6,891 bases of DNA from Leucothrix mucor (GCA_011322515.1 DRMS01000046.1:1-6891); one strand, 5' to 3'. Shown: positions 1-5,029, numbered from the stretch's first letter. A program made the numbers and translations. Notes: generated by a model from the sequence alone, not told the origin.

Positions 1-1
1 A

Positions 2-190
2 GTATTCAACAGCGCAGAGCTAGAATACAGCATGCGCCGTTATGCTAATGCAACAATCACTACCCGACCTTTATTGCATTGTGACCCGCGAGGAAGAGCA
101 GGGTGCTCGCTAGATATTTCATGGCAGCATGCGCCAGCGGGTGGACTGGATTATAGAGTTAAAATTGGATGGGTATTGCAGGGTTGTTAG
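2..190 (+). CDS. possible 3' end of an unrecognised gene (partial)
   Basis: A reading frame is open from the left edge to a TAG at 188-190, giving 62 codons without a start inside the window. The translation ends in VKIGWVLQGC and contains LLHCDPRGRAGCSLDISWQH. I do not recognise it. The stretch is visibly richer in G and C than the non-coding DNA to its right, which fits coding sequence. It also uses several codons that are uncommon in such genomes (AGA, CGA, GGA), and 62 open codons can occur by chance in one of six frames. No terminator is visible after it. It could be a genuine C-terminus, a decayed gene, or a chance frame. The sequence to the left of the window would settle this. Confidence 0.4.
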   Translation, partial: VFNSAELEYSMRRYANATITTRPLLHCDPRGRAGCSLDISWQHAPAGGLDYRVKIGWVLQGC

Positions 191-234
191 ATGACTCTGT
201 GTACTTGCTAACTACTAAGGAAGGAGCACGAAAC

Positions 235-362
235 AACTTCCCGATCTCTAACTTACTGTTTATTCCATCTTGGATGATCTCATTCGTTGCGTAGAGTGAC
301 TATGCGCCTCATGAGTTCATCCCATCTGAAATAAAAATTCTGCGTTAGAACTTCGGGAAGTT
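235..362 (+). repeat. family A structured hairpin element, copy 1
   Basis: This is a branched, nearly palindromic element. The outer stem pairs AACTTCCCGA (235-244) with TCGGGAAGTT (353-362). It continues as CTAAC (248-252) with GTTAG (344-348). A second stem pairs GGATGATCTCAT (272-283) with ATGAGTTCATCC (311-322), with one T-T mismatch. A third pairs GCGTAG (289-294) with CTATGC (300-305) around the loop AGTGA. The core at 281-315 matches copy 2 at 1360-1394 with four differences in 35 bases. The outer arms differ in sequence between copies, but both copies pair. Whether it acts as RNA or is a small mobile palindrome cannot be told from the window. Confidence 0.7.
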
Positions 363-453
363 ATTCCGTGTACGTTCCTAAGTCGATATCTTTGCCAGTT
401 TTGGCTTTGTACAGAGAAATTTTGGCTTAAACCAAAAATAGCCATTTATTACC

Positions 454-555
454 TATAGTTTTTCACATAAATAATTGCACCCTTCGACTCCGCTCAAGGT
501 ACAGCTCCCTGAGCGGAGTCGAAGGGTGCGGAAATTTAATAAATGAATGTCTATA
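454..555 (+). repeat. family B inverted repeat, left copy
   Basis: This 102-bp unit aligns without gaps to the reverse complement of 1456-1557, with six differences (at 458, 490, 491, 497, 515 and 516). It has three parts: a left flank at 454-476, a palindrome at 477-529 and a right flank at 530-555. The flanks are conserved as well as the palindrome, so the two copies share descent and are not just similar hairpins. Together they bracket about 900 bp holding the small ORF at 932-1096. Confidence 0.9.
477..529. repeat. REP-like palindrome in left family B repeat
   Basis: The arm GCACCCTTCGACTCCGCTCA (477-496) pairs perfectly with 510-529. After one A-C mismatch (497/509), two further G-C pairs close a loop at 500-506. 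The TTCGAC...GCTCA signature resembles intergenic palindromes I recall from many bacterial genomes, but the exact family is not assigned. No T-tract follows on either strand, so it is not a standard intrinsic terminator, although a stem this strong could still affect transcript ends. Confidence 0.85.
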
Positions 556-736
556 TCTAAATCAGGTGCTTGTAAAATGAGTGAATTTTTACTTTGGTGA
601 AAATATTGTAAGTAGGAAATCATAATAAATCTAACAAAAATTTAGCATCCTTCATCCAATAGAAAAGTAGTTTACATAATACGGGATAGCACGTTGCCAC
701 GACCTCCCATAACTGCTGGCATCATTCATTTCCCCG

Positions 737-765
737 TTGACACTTTTTTACAAACAGAGTATAAA
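737..765 (+). promoter_or_regulatory. near-consensus sigma70 promoter
   Basis: A perfect -35 box TTGACA (737-742) and the -10 box TATAAA (760-765) are separated by 17 bp, the optimal spacing. Transcription would start near 772 and read toward the small ORF at 932, giving a leader of about 160 nt. The sequence between contains no other ORF with a ribosome binding site. The promoter may therefore serve the small ORF or an untranslated RNA. Confidence 0.6.
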
Positions 766-888
766 GTTCAATTTTTTCTTAACCTTTCATTAATATCTCT
801 TAGAGTGATTTCTTCTAACTATCGTTTAAGCCTTTGTTATTTTATATAAATAGCATACTTATTAAGCTTTGATTAATATTTGCTCGCC

Positions 889-894
889 TATAAT
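889..894 (+). promoter_or_regulatory. possible second -10 box before small ORF
   Basis: A perfect TATAAT lies 37 bp before the ATG at 932. No good -35 hexamer sits at the right distance: TTGATT at 869-874 leaves only a 14-bp spacer. There is no TG extension. It could be a second, weaker start point, or chance in AT-rich DNA. Confidence 0.3.
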
Positions 895-931
895 ACCTCC
901 TACACTAAACATTATTATTTGGGGAAATATC

Positions 932-1096
932 ATGCAACCAATTAGCCTTAAAGAAGTAAGACAATATTATGCTCGCCTAGGTTTCGCTATAACAAAATCA
1001 AAGGGGTATTTTTGTGCAGAACGTAAAAGCAATAAGCTGTTTGTCCAAGCAGATCGCATTGATCTCTTGTGTCAGACGTTAAATCGTCTCGCGTAA
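932..1096 (+). CDS. hypothetical 54-residue basic protein
   Basis: This is a small ORF of unknown function, the only plausible gene between the two family B repeats. The ATG at 932 is chosen because GGGG (921-924) lies 7 bases upstream as a ribosome binding site. An in-frame TTG at 869 would add 21 residues but has no binding site and overlaps the TATAAT box. The protein starts MQPISLKEVRQYYARLGF and ends in LLCQTLNRLA. It is rich in Lys and Arg. It reads as a likely helix (about residues 5-17), a short strand-like middle (about 18-40) and a C-terminal helix (about 41-53), so it could be a compact alpha-beta-alpha fold. It has no signal peptide or membrane segment and two cysteines, C28 and C47. 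I recognise no family. A small DNA- or RNA-binding role would fit the charge but is only a guess. Short length and the repeat setting leave room for it being non-coding. Confidence 0.55.
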   Translation: MQPISLKEVRQYYARLGFAITKSKGYFCAERKSNKLFVQADRIDLLCQTLNRLA

Positions 1097-1108
1097 TACT
1101 GAACATGA

Positions 1109-1121
1109 TGCCCTTTGGGCA
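1109..1121. other. short GC hairpin after small ORF
   Basis: TGCCC (1109-1113) pairs with GGGCA (1117-1121) around a TTT loop, 13 bases past the stop of the small ORF. The sequence following it on the plus strand is A-rich rather than T-rich, so it is a poor intrinsic terminator. It could still mark the transcript end. Confidence 0.3.
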
Positions 1122-1185
1122 AAAAGACAAAATCACATCATTATTCAATAAATCAATATGCATAATAATATTAATCTATATGGCT

Positions 1186-1214
1186 TGTTTCAAAAACTTT
1201 GTTTTTCCGAAACA
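1186..1214. repeat. AT-rich hairpin
   Basis: TGTTTC (1186-1191) pairs with GAAACA (1209-1214), and inside it AAAAAC (1192-1197) pairs with GTTTTT (1201-1206) around a TTT loop, leaving a two-base CC bulge at 1207-1208. This gives 12 base pairs of nearly continuous stem. No poly-T follows on either strand. Its role is unknown. Confidence 0.5.
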
Positions 1215-1293
1215 TATATATATGGACTAGCGAACTGTTAATTGATATATGAGAATGCTGATCTAAGTATTCAGTTAAGCAGGGGATGCAATA

Positions 1294-1456
1294 AGGAAGT
1301 TCCAAGCAATGATTCTACCCATCTTACTTGCCCTTTTGTCGCCCCTGTTTGAATCATCTCAATCGTTGCATAGAGCGACTATGCGCCTCTTGAGATGTTC
1401 CAATCAGGAACAAAAAATTAGCGCAATATGGGTAGATTCATTACTTAAAACTTCCT
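1294..1456 (+). repeat. family A structured hairpin element, copy 2
   Basis: The outer stem pairs AGGAAGTT (1294-1301) with AACTTCCT (1449-1456). Next, AATGATTCTACCCAT (1308-1322) pairs with ATGGGTAGATTCATT (1428-1442), with one mismatch. Inside, CATCTCAA (1355-1362) pairs with TTGAGATG (1390-1397), and GCATAG (1368-1373) pairs with CTATGC (1379-1384) around the loop AGCGA. The core corresponds to copy 1 at an offset of 1079 bases, in the same orientation. Its last base is also the first base of the right family B repeat, so the two elements abut. Confidence 0.7.
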
Positions 1457-1557
1457 ATAGACATTCATTTATTAAATTTCCGCACCCTTCGACTTGGCTC
1501 AGGGAGCTGTACCCTGAGCCAAGTCGAAGGGTGCAATTATTTATGTGAAAAATTATA
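1456..1557 (-). repeat. family B inverted repeat, right copy
   Basis: This is the reverse-complement partner of 454-555, with 96 of 102 positions identical and no gaps. Its palindrome occupies 1482-1534. It ends 32 bp before the stop codon of the ClpP-like gene, so a minus-strand transcript of that gene would run into it. It sits directly against the second family A hairpin, whereas the left copy is separated from its family A hairpin by about 90 bp. Confidence 0.9.
1482..1534. repeat. REP-like palindrome in right family B repeat
   Basis: The arms at 1482-1504 and 1512-1534 pair perfectly over 23 bp around the 7-base loop AGCTGTA. Compared with the left copy, two base pairs are replaced on both sides, and the A-C mismatch of the left copy is a proper G-C pair here. 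The palindrome lies 56 bp past the stop of the ClpP-like gene and may stabilise or end its transcript, but it lacks a T-tract. Confidence 0.85.
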
Positions 1558-1589
1558 AATCTAATATTTTGCTCATTTATTTTGACCTT

Positions 1590-2333
1590 CTACTGATTAC
1601 TTGACTTATTTTTGGCTTTTTTCTTCGCCTTTTTCGCTTTTTTTTCCTTTTTCAAAAATTTAAGATATTTTTTAGCGGTAATCGTTTCGCCCCAAATAAC
1701 AACATGGGTAGCGATACCACGCTTGCACATTTCTTTGCTATCCATCCAAAAATCTTTACCTAACAGCATTTCTTTAAATTCTTTCTTGGTTAGAAATCCC
1801 TGATTAACAGTAATATCTTTAAAGAAAGAAGTTAAACTTCGTGCGGTGTGCTTTACATGGCTTTTAACATTTTCGCCCTTTCCCCAAGCTCCATGTGTAT
1901 AGTTATGAAACATGATTTCTGAGTAGGGATAAATAATACGACGTTGACCCATACAGAACAGCAATGCACCCATGCTATAACCATGATTATCAAGCATAGT
2001 AGCGGTGTTATCTGTAAATATTTCTAGAATGATATTAAAAAACTGCTGACCTTCTGTGACTAGACCTCCATCAGAATTAATGCGTAGTTCTAAACGATCA
2101 TAAGAATCCGCTTTGCGTAATTCATTAAAAATAGCATGTAGGCCTTTTTTATTTTCTGAAAAGGAAGAAATAAAAACCCTAAATAATTTGTGTGAGGGAA
2201 CAATATAAAATTGAAAGGGAGCATCCTCAATAGGATGTCTTTCCTCAGGTATATTCTCAATAAATAGGGTGTGATGTTCACTGCCTAGACCTTTTTTTTC
2301 ATCAAGTGAAAACATATTTCCGTGTTTATCCAT
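1590..2333 (-). CDS. ClpP-like (S14) serine peptidase with Lys-rich tail
   Basis: A 247-residue protein with the features of the Clp protease proteolytic subunit fold. RINSDGG (84-90) corresponds to the strand and glycine loop that shape the ClpP substrate cleft. YSMGALLF (119-126) carries the likely nucleophile S120, MFHNY (141-145) the likely base H143, and KDFWMDSKEMCKRGIA (193-208) aligns with the ClpP segment holding the catalytic Asp, here D194. The spacings of 23 and 51 residues are close to E. coli ClpP (25 and 49). The start at 2333 is chosen because GGAGG lies five bases upstream; a TTG at 2438 would add 35 residues but overlaps the upstream gene. No signal peptide is seen, so it is probably cytoplasmic. 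The C-terminus (about 221-243) is dominated by lysine and alanine, which is not usual for ClpP. It follows the exported-protein gene by 71 bp. No Clp ATPase is in the window, and partner and substrate are unknown. A phage-type origin is possible. Confidence 0.8.
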   Translation of the reverse strand: MDKHGNMFSLDEKKGLGSEHHTLFIENIPEERHPIEDAPFQFYIVPSHKLFRVFISSFSENKKGLHAIFNELRKADSYDRLELRINSDGGLVTEGQQFFNIILEIFTDNTATMLDNHGYSMGALLFCMGQRRIIYPYSEIMFHNYTHGAWGKGENVKSHVKHTARSLTSFFKDITVNQGFLTKKEFKEMLLGKDFWMDSKEMCKRGIATHVVIWGETITAKKYLKFLKKEKKAKKAKKKAKNKSSNQ

Positions 2334-2335
2334 AT

Positions 2336-2347
2336 TTTCCTCCATCC
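2336..2347 (-). promoter_or_regulatory. strong ribosome binding site deciding the peptidase start
   Basis: On the minus strand the sequence reads GGATGGAGGAAAATATG, placing GGAGG five bases before the ATG at 2333. This supports that start over the ATG four codons earlier (2345), whose start codon overlaps the binding site, and over the TTG at 2438. Confidence 0.7.
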
Positions 2348-2404
2348 CCGAGTTTGTTTTGGAAAAAGTAACTATTCTATTGGCGCTATTGTTTATGTGG
2401 CTCC

Positions 2405-2956
2405 TTATCGCTGAAGGGATTGTGATAGTCCACTCCAAAAACTAGGGCTGGGTTTCTTAATATTCACACCTTTATGTGTGATGGTTAAATACTGAGGTCT
2501 GCTTTTTTTCCCTGAGAGAGAAAAAGCTGTAATTTTAACGTTGATATTGAATGCTTCTTGGCTATCAGAATTGCCATCAAGCCATGAAAATTGGTACATT
2601 TGTTTCTCGTCTCTTGGGTAGATTATTTTTACTGGTTTTCCCGCAAACCTTTTAAAAATAGAATTATCTTCAAGCTTACCTTCAATAATTTCAAAGATAT
2701 ACCCTTGTGCTACTTTAGGTATGGTTTTTAATTTGAGAAAAAGAGTCCCTCTGGTGATCATCCAATCACAGGATGTCTTTCGTTGCTGTATTTTCTTTCC
2801 ACGCTTAATATTGTCGAGTATAAAATCTGGCTTTTGAGGAGTTTGAGAAGATGATTGAGTTATTTTAAATTCGCCAATATAGCGTACTGGTTTACAAGCT
2901 AGCACGCCTTCCATTAGCAGTAATAGCGTAAATAGAACAAATAATTTAGATATCAT
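2405..2956 (-). CDS. hypothetical exported protein, possible lipoprotein
   Basis: A 183-residue protein that I cannot assign to a family. It begins MISKLFVLFTLLLLMEGVLAC, a short Lys-containing N-region followed by a long hydrophobic core, which is a clear signal peptide. C21 preceded by VLA is close to a lipobox, but Leu at -2 is less usual, so lipidation is uncertain; ordinary cleavage after LA is the alternative. The mature part is basic and polar, with a second cysteine at 63, no further membrane segment and an alternating pattern typical of beta-rich periplasmic proteins. The ATG at 2956 lies 7 bp after the prmB stop. GGGAG overlapping the end of prmB, 11 bases upstream, is its likely but distant binding site, which suggests co-transcription and perhaps translational coupling. 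It precedes the ClpP-like gene. Confidence 0.75.
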   Translation of the reverse strand: MISKLFVLFTLLLLMEGVLACKPVRYIGEFKITQSSSQTPQKPDFILDNIKRGKKIQQRKTSCDWMITRGTLFLKLKTIPKVAQGYIFEIIEGKLEDNSIFKRFAGKPVKIIYPRDEKQMYQFSWLDGNSDSQEAFNINVKITAFSLSGKKSRPQYLTITHKGVNIKKPSPSFWSGLSQSLQR

Positions 2957-2963
2957 CTATATA

Positions 2964-3890
2964 TTATCTCCCAAAAAATAAGCCCAACTGATGCTTATCT
3001 AACAAAAATACCCCATCCCCGCCACGCTCAAACTCTAACCAATGAAATGGTACATTATGAAACTGTTGTTGCAATGCGTACTGGCTATTGCCAACTTCAA
3101 CCACGAGAATGCCATTTTCATTTAGATAATCAGCGGCTTGATGCAGTATCTTTATTGTTAAATCTAGTCCATTTTTACCAGAACTCAAGCCTAATTCTGG
3201 CTCATGTAAAAACTCATCCGTTAATGCCGACATATCTTCGACATCAACATAAGGCGGATTACTCACTATTATATCGTATTTTTTACCTTCTAGATTGCTA
3301 AATAAATTAGAGCATATTGCCTCTACTTGTTGCACAGCATCGTGACGCTGGATATTTATATTAGCTACATCAATCGCATCTTGAGAAATGTCAGCTAAAT
3401 CAACGCTAGCATTGGCGAAAGCATAGGCACTTGCAATACCGATACAGCCGCTTCCTGTACATAAATCTAAAATAGTACCAACACCATCAGGTTCTACCCA
3501 AGGGGCAAATTGTTTTTCTACTAATTCTGCAATCGGAGAGCGGGGTACTAATACGCGCTCGTCAACATAAAAAGGTAGACCCGCAAACCAGCCTTCATTG
3601 GTTAAATAGGCAGCAGGTTTGCGTTCATTAATGCGTCGAAGCAGGAGTGTTTTTACCGCTTCGATTTCTGTTGGTGTTAAGCGTCCATCCCAATAGCTAT
3701 TAGGGGTGTCAACGGGTAAATGTAAGGTATTTAGTACCAGATAAACAGCCTCATCTAATGCAGAAGACATTCCATGTCCGTAGCTAAGATTAGCCTCGCT
3801 AAAACGGCTTGCGCCCCAGCGAATAAAATCTTTGGCTGTTTTTAGATTATCAATATTCATATTTGTTTTAAAACCTCTGTCCAGTATCAT
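2964..3890 (-). CDS. prmB: ribosomal protein L3 N5-glutamine methyltransferase PrmB
   Basis: PrmB transfers a methyl group from S-adenosylmethionine to the side-chain amide of a glutamine in ribosomal protein L3 and acts in the cytoplasm. The 308-residue length is close to E. coli PrmB (310). The N-terminal helical domain contains RFSEANLSYGHG (29-40) and PAAYLTNEGWFAGLPFYVDE (92-111), and RVLVPRSPI (112-120) is typical of PrmB rather than of the release-factor enzyme PrmC. SAM motif I is LDLCTGSGCIG (141-151), the catalytic NPPY lies at 211-214, and HEPELGLSSGKNGLD (229-243) and ERGGDGVFLL (288-297) close the domain. Two starts are possible. The ATG at 3890 has AAGAG directly against it, which is too close. 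The ATG at 3860 (residue 11) has AGAGG 13 bases upstream, which is rather far. The gene is divergent from psd and heads the likely three-gene minus-strand operon. Confidence 0.95.
   Translation of the reverse strand: MILDRGFKTNMNIDNLKTAKDFIRWGASRFSEANLSYGHGMSSALDEAVYLVLNTLHLPVDTPNSYWDGRLTPTEIEAVKTLLLRRINERKPAAYLTNEGWFAGLPFYVDERVLVPRSPIAELVEKQFAPWVEPDGVGTILDLCTGSGCIGIASAYAFANASVDLADISQDAIDVANINIQRHDAVQQVEAICSNLFSNLEGKKYDIIVSNPPYVDVEDMSALTDEFLHEPELGLSSGKNGLDLTIKILHQAADYLNENGILVVEVGNSQYALQQQFHNVPFHWLEFERGGDGVFLLDKHQLGLFFGR
3863..3890 (+). promoter_or_regulatory. candidate psd promoter over the prmB start
   Basis: TTGTTT (3863-3868) and TATCAT (3885-3890) are separated by 16 bp on the plus strand, placing a start site near 3897 and a leader of about 24 nt for psd. 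It covers the upstream prmB start codon. Both hexamers deviate from consensus, so this is tentative. Confidence 0.35.
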
Positions 3891-3909
3891 CTCTTATTTT
3901 TAAGATTCT

Positions 3910-3914
3910 GGAAA
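3910..3914 (+). promoter_or_regulatory. weak ribosome binding site of psd
   Basis: GGAAA lies six bases before the ATG at 3921. It is a weak match to the anti-Shine-Dalgarno sequence but well placed, and it is the only candidate in the short gap. Confidence 0.4.
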
Positions 3915-3920
3915 CCTAAA

Positions 3921-4778
3921 ATGCGCGCTTCATTGACTGATTATATCAAATCATGGCCTCTTTACGCTCTACCTCATCATGCTATTTCACGGCTTATCTA
4001 TAAACTAACGCGTATAGAGTCCGCCTATGTGCCGAAAGCGATTGTAAAATTTAGCAGGGTCTTTAATGTTGACCTCCAGCAAGCGGTTAATCCTGATCCT
4101 GCTAGCTATAAAACGTTTAATGAATTTTTTACGCGCCCGATTAAACCCGCGCTAAGACCCATTGCCAGTGCCGATTTAGTGAGTCCTGTTGATGGCTGTA
4201 TTAGTCAGATAGCTACGATTAAAGAGGGAGAAATCTTTCAGGCTAAAGATCATTATTACAATGCCCAAGCCTTATTAGGCGGTGACGCTGAAATTGCCGA
4301 AAAATTTACACAGGGTTGGTTTGCAACGATTTATTTATCACCCAGAGATTATCATCGTATTCATATGCCTTGTGCTGGTACATTAAAGCAACAAATTCAT
4401 ATTCCTGGACGATTATTTAGCGTTGCCCCACATACTGCGCGAACAGTACCTAATTTATTTGCGCGTAATGAACGTGTAGTTGCGCTATTTGATACGGAAT
4501 ATGGAGAAATGGCGATGGTGCTCGTGGGGGCAATTAATGTTGCAGCGATAGAAACCGTTTGGGATGGTTTAATTACGCCTCCTAAAGGGAAGAAGCTTTC
4601 CTCTAAAATGTATTCAGATCAACAGGTGAGTCTAAAAAAAGGCGAAGAAATGGGGCGCTTTAATATGGGATCAACCGTGATTTTATTGTTTACCAAGGAT
4701 GCCCCGCAGTTTAGTCAAGAAATGGTAGCAGATTTGCCTGTGATCATGGGGCAAGGGATTAGCAGTAATTCCCACTAA
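3921..4778 (+). CDS. psd: phosphatidylserine decarboxylase proenzyme
   Basis: Psd converts phosphatidylserine to phosphatidylethanolamine at the inner membrane, the last step of the main bacterial route to that lipid. The 285-residue length is usual for the proteobacterial short form. FNEFFTRPIKPALRPI (66-81) is a family signature. SPVDG (88-92) carries D91 and DYHRIHMP (143-150) carries H145 and H148; D91, H148 and S251 match the D90-H147-S254 self-cleavage triad of E. coli. Self-cleavage is expected between G250 and S251 in NMGSTVILLF (248-257), giving a 250-residue beta chain and a 35-residue alpha chain with an N-terminal pyruvoyl group. The usual LGST motif reads MGST here, a conservative but uncommon change. 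No true transmembrane span is seen; the enzyme is normally membrane-associated. The gene is divergent from prmB with a very short gap and stands alone, 431 bp before sucA. Confidence 0.95.
   Translation: MRASLTDYIKSWPLYALPHHAISRLIYKLTRIESAYVPKAIVKFSRVFNVDLQQAVNPDPASYKTFNEFFTRPIKPALRPIASADLVSPVDGCISQIATIKEGEIFQAKDHYYNAQALLGGDAEIAEKFTQGWFATIYLSPRDYHRIHMPCAGTLKQQIHIPGRLFSVAPHTARTVPNLFARNERVVALFDTEYGEMAMVLVGAINVAAIETVWDGLITPPKGKKLSSKMYSDQQVSLKKGEEMGRFNMGSTVILLFTKDAPQFSQEMVADLPVIMGQGISSNSH
3940..3948 (-). promoter_or_regulatory. candidate extended -10 promoter for prmB inside psd
   Basis: Read on the minus strand this is TGATATAAT, a perfect -10 box with a TG extension. No good -35 box stands 17 bp upstream, which extended -10 promoters can lack. 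Transcription would start near 3933, giving a prmB leader of about 43 or 73 nt depending on the start codon. It lies within the first codons of psd. Confidence 0.4.
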
Positions 4779-4822
4779 AGGAAAGAATATACTGCCCTCT
4801 GAGTAAAAAACAAAACACTAAA

Positions 4823-4890
4823 CCCTTCGACAAGATCAGGGAACTAGCTCTTCGATTGACTCAGGACACCGCTCCTGAGCTTGTCGAAGG
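4823..4890. repeat. diverged REP-like palindrome after psd
   Basis: CCTTCGACAAGATCAGG (4824-4840) is the reverse complement of 4874-4890 except for one base. The arms carry the same CTTCGAC...CTCAGG signature as the family B palindromes, but the flanks are unrelated. The loop is long and contains part of a further copy (CTTCGATTGACTCAGGA around 4850-4866), which forms an alternative hairpin, CTCAGGA (4860-4866) with TCCTGAG (4873-4879). It starts 45 bp after the psd stop and may mark the transcript end. No T-tract follows. Confidence 0.75.
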
Positions 4891-4907
4891 ATGTGGATAA
4901 ATACTTG

Positions 4908-4959
4908 TCCCGCGCCTTAAACTGATAGCTGAACTATCAACTGGAGAGTTGTTGCGGGA
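4908..4959. repeat. two-stem structure of unknown role
   Basis: TCCCGC (4908-4913) pairs with GCGGGA (4954-4959). Inside, TGATAG (4923-4928) pairs with CTATCA (4934-4939) around the loop CTGAA. It could be part of an untranslated RNA or a regulatory element, but no promoter directly precedes it. Confidence 0.4.
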
Positions 4960-4984
4960 AGACCACACGTAGGATTCAGGGGAG

Positions 4985-5013
4985 AGGGAGTGTGAAAACT
5001 TTCCTTGCTCCCT
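4985..5013. repeat. AGGGAG/CTCCCT hairpin
   Basis: AGGGAG (4985-4990) pairs with CTCCCT (5008-5013), with a partial inner pairing of GAAAA and TTTCC. No poly-T run follows on the plus strand. Its function is unknown. Confidence 0.4.
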
Positions 5014-5029
5014 ATTCTCATACGCAACC

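Larger units (their letters stand above)
191..931. other. gene-poor region with structured repeats
   Basis: No credible protein-coding gene is visible in this 741-bp stretch on either strand. It holds the first family A hairpin (235-362), the first family B repeat with its palindrome (454-555), a near-consensus promoter (737-765) and a second possible -10 box (889-894) ahead of the small ORF. Bases 363-453 and 556-736 are AT-rich and show nothing I can interpret. Confidence 0.6.
1097..1589. other. gene-poor region between small ORF and ClpP-like gene
   Basis: No credible gene is visible in this 493-bp stretch. It contains a short GC hairpin (1109-1121), an AT-rich hairpin (1186-1214), the second family A hairpin (1294-1456) and the right family B repeat (1456-1557). 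The open frame at 1309-1548 is produced by the repeats themselves. The 32 bases between the family B repeat and the stop of the minus-strand gene show no T-tract terminator for that gene. Confidence 0.6.

Noticed and set aside
477..529. Intrinsic terminator call for the family B palindromes
   Set aside because: The stems are strong but neither side has a T-tract, and no gene ends just before the left copy.
869..931. N-terminal extension of the small ORF from a TTG at 869
   Set aside because: The extension overlaps a TATAAT box and has no binding site, while the ATG at 932 has GGGG seven bases upstream.
1309..1548. 79-codon open frame on the plus strand
   Set aside because: It lies wholly inside the second family A hairpin and the right family B palindrome. 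Its C-terminal half is a translation of the palindrome, and its ATG lacks a convincing ribosome binding site.
235..1557. CRISPR array or tandem repeat array
   Set aside because: There are only two copies per family, widely spaced, partly inverted, and without regular spacers.
1612..1680. T-rich run resembling a terminator
   Set aside because: It encodes the lysine tail of the ClpP-like protein on the minus strand, and no stem precedes it.
2334..2438. N-terminal extension of the ClpP-like peptidase from a TTG at 2438
   Set aside because: The start is a TTG inside the upstream gene without a binding site, and a strong GGAGG stands correctly before the ATG at 2333.
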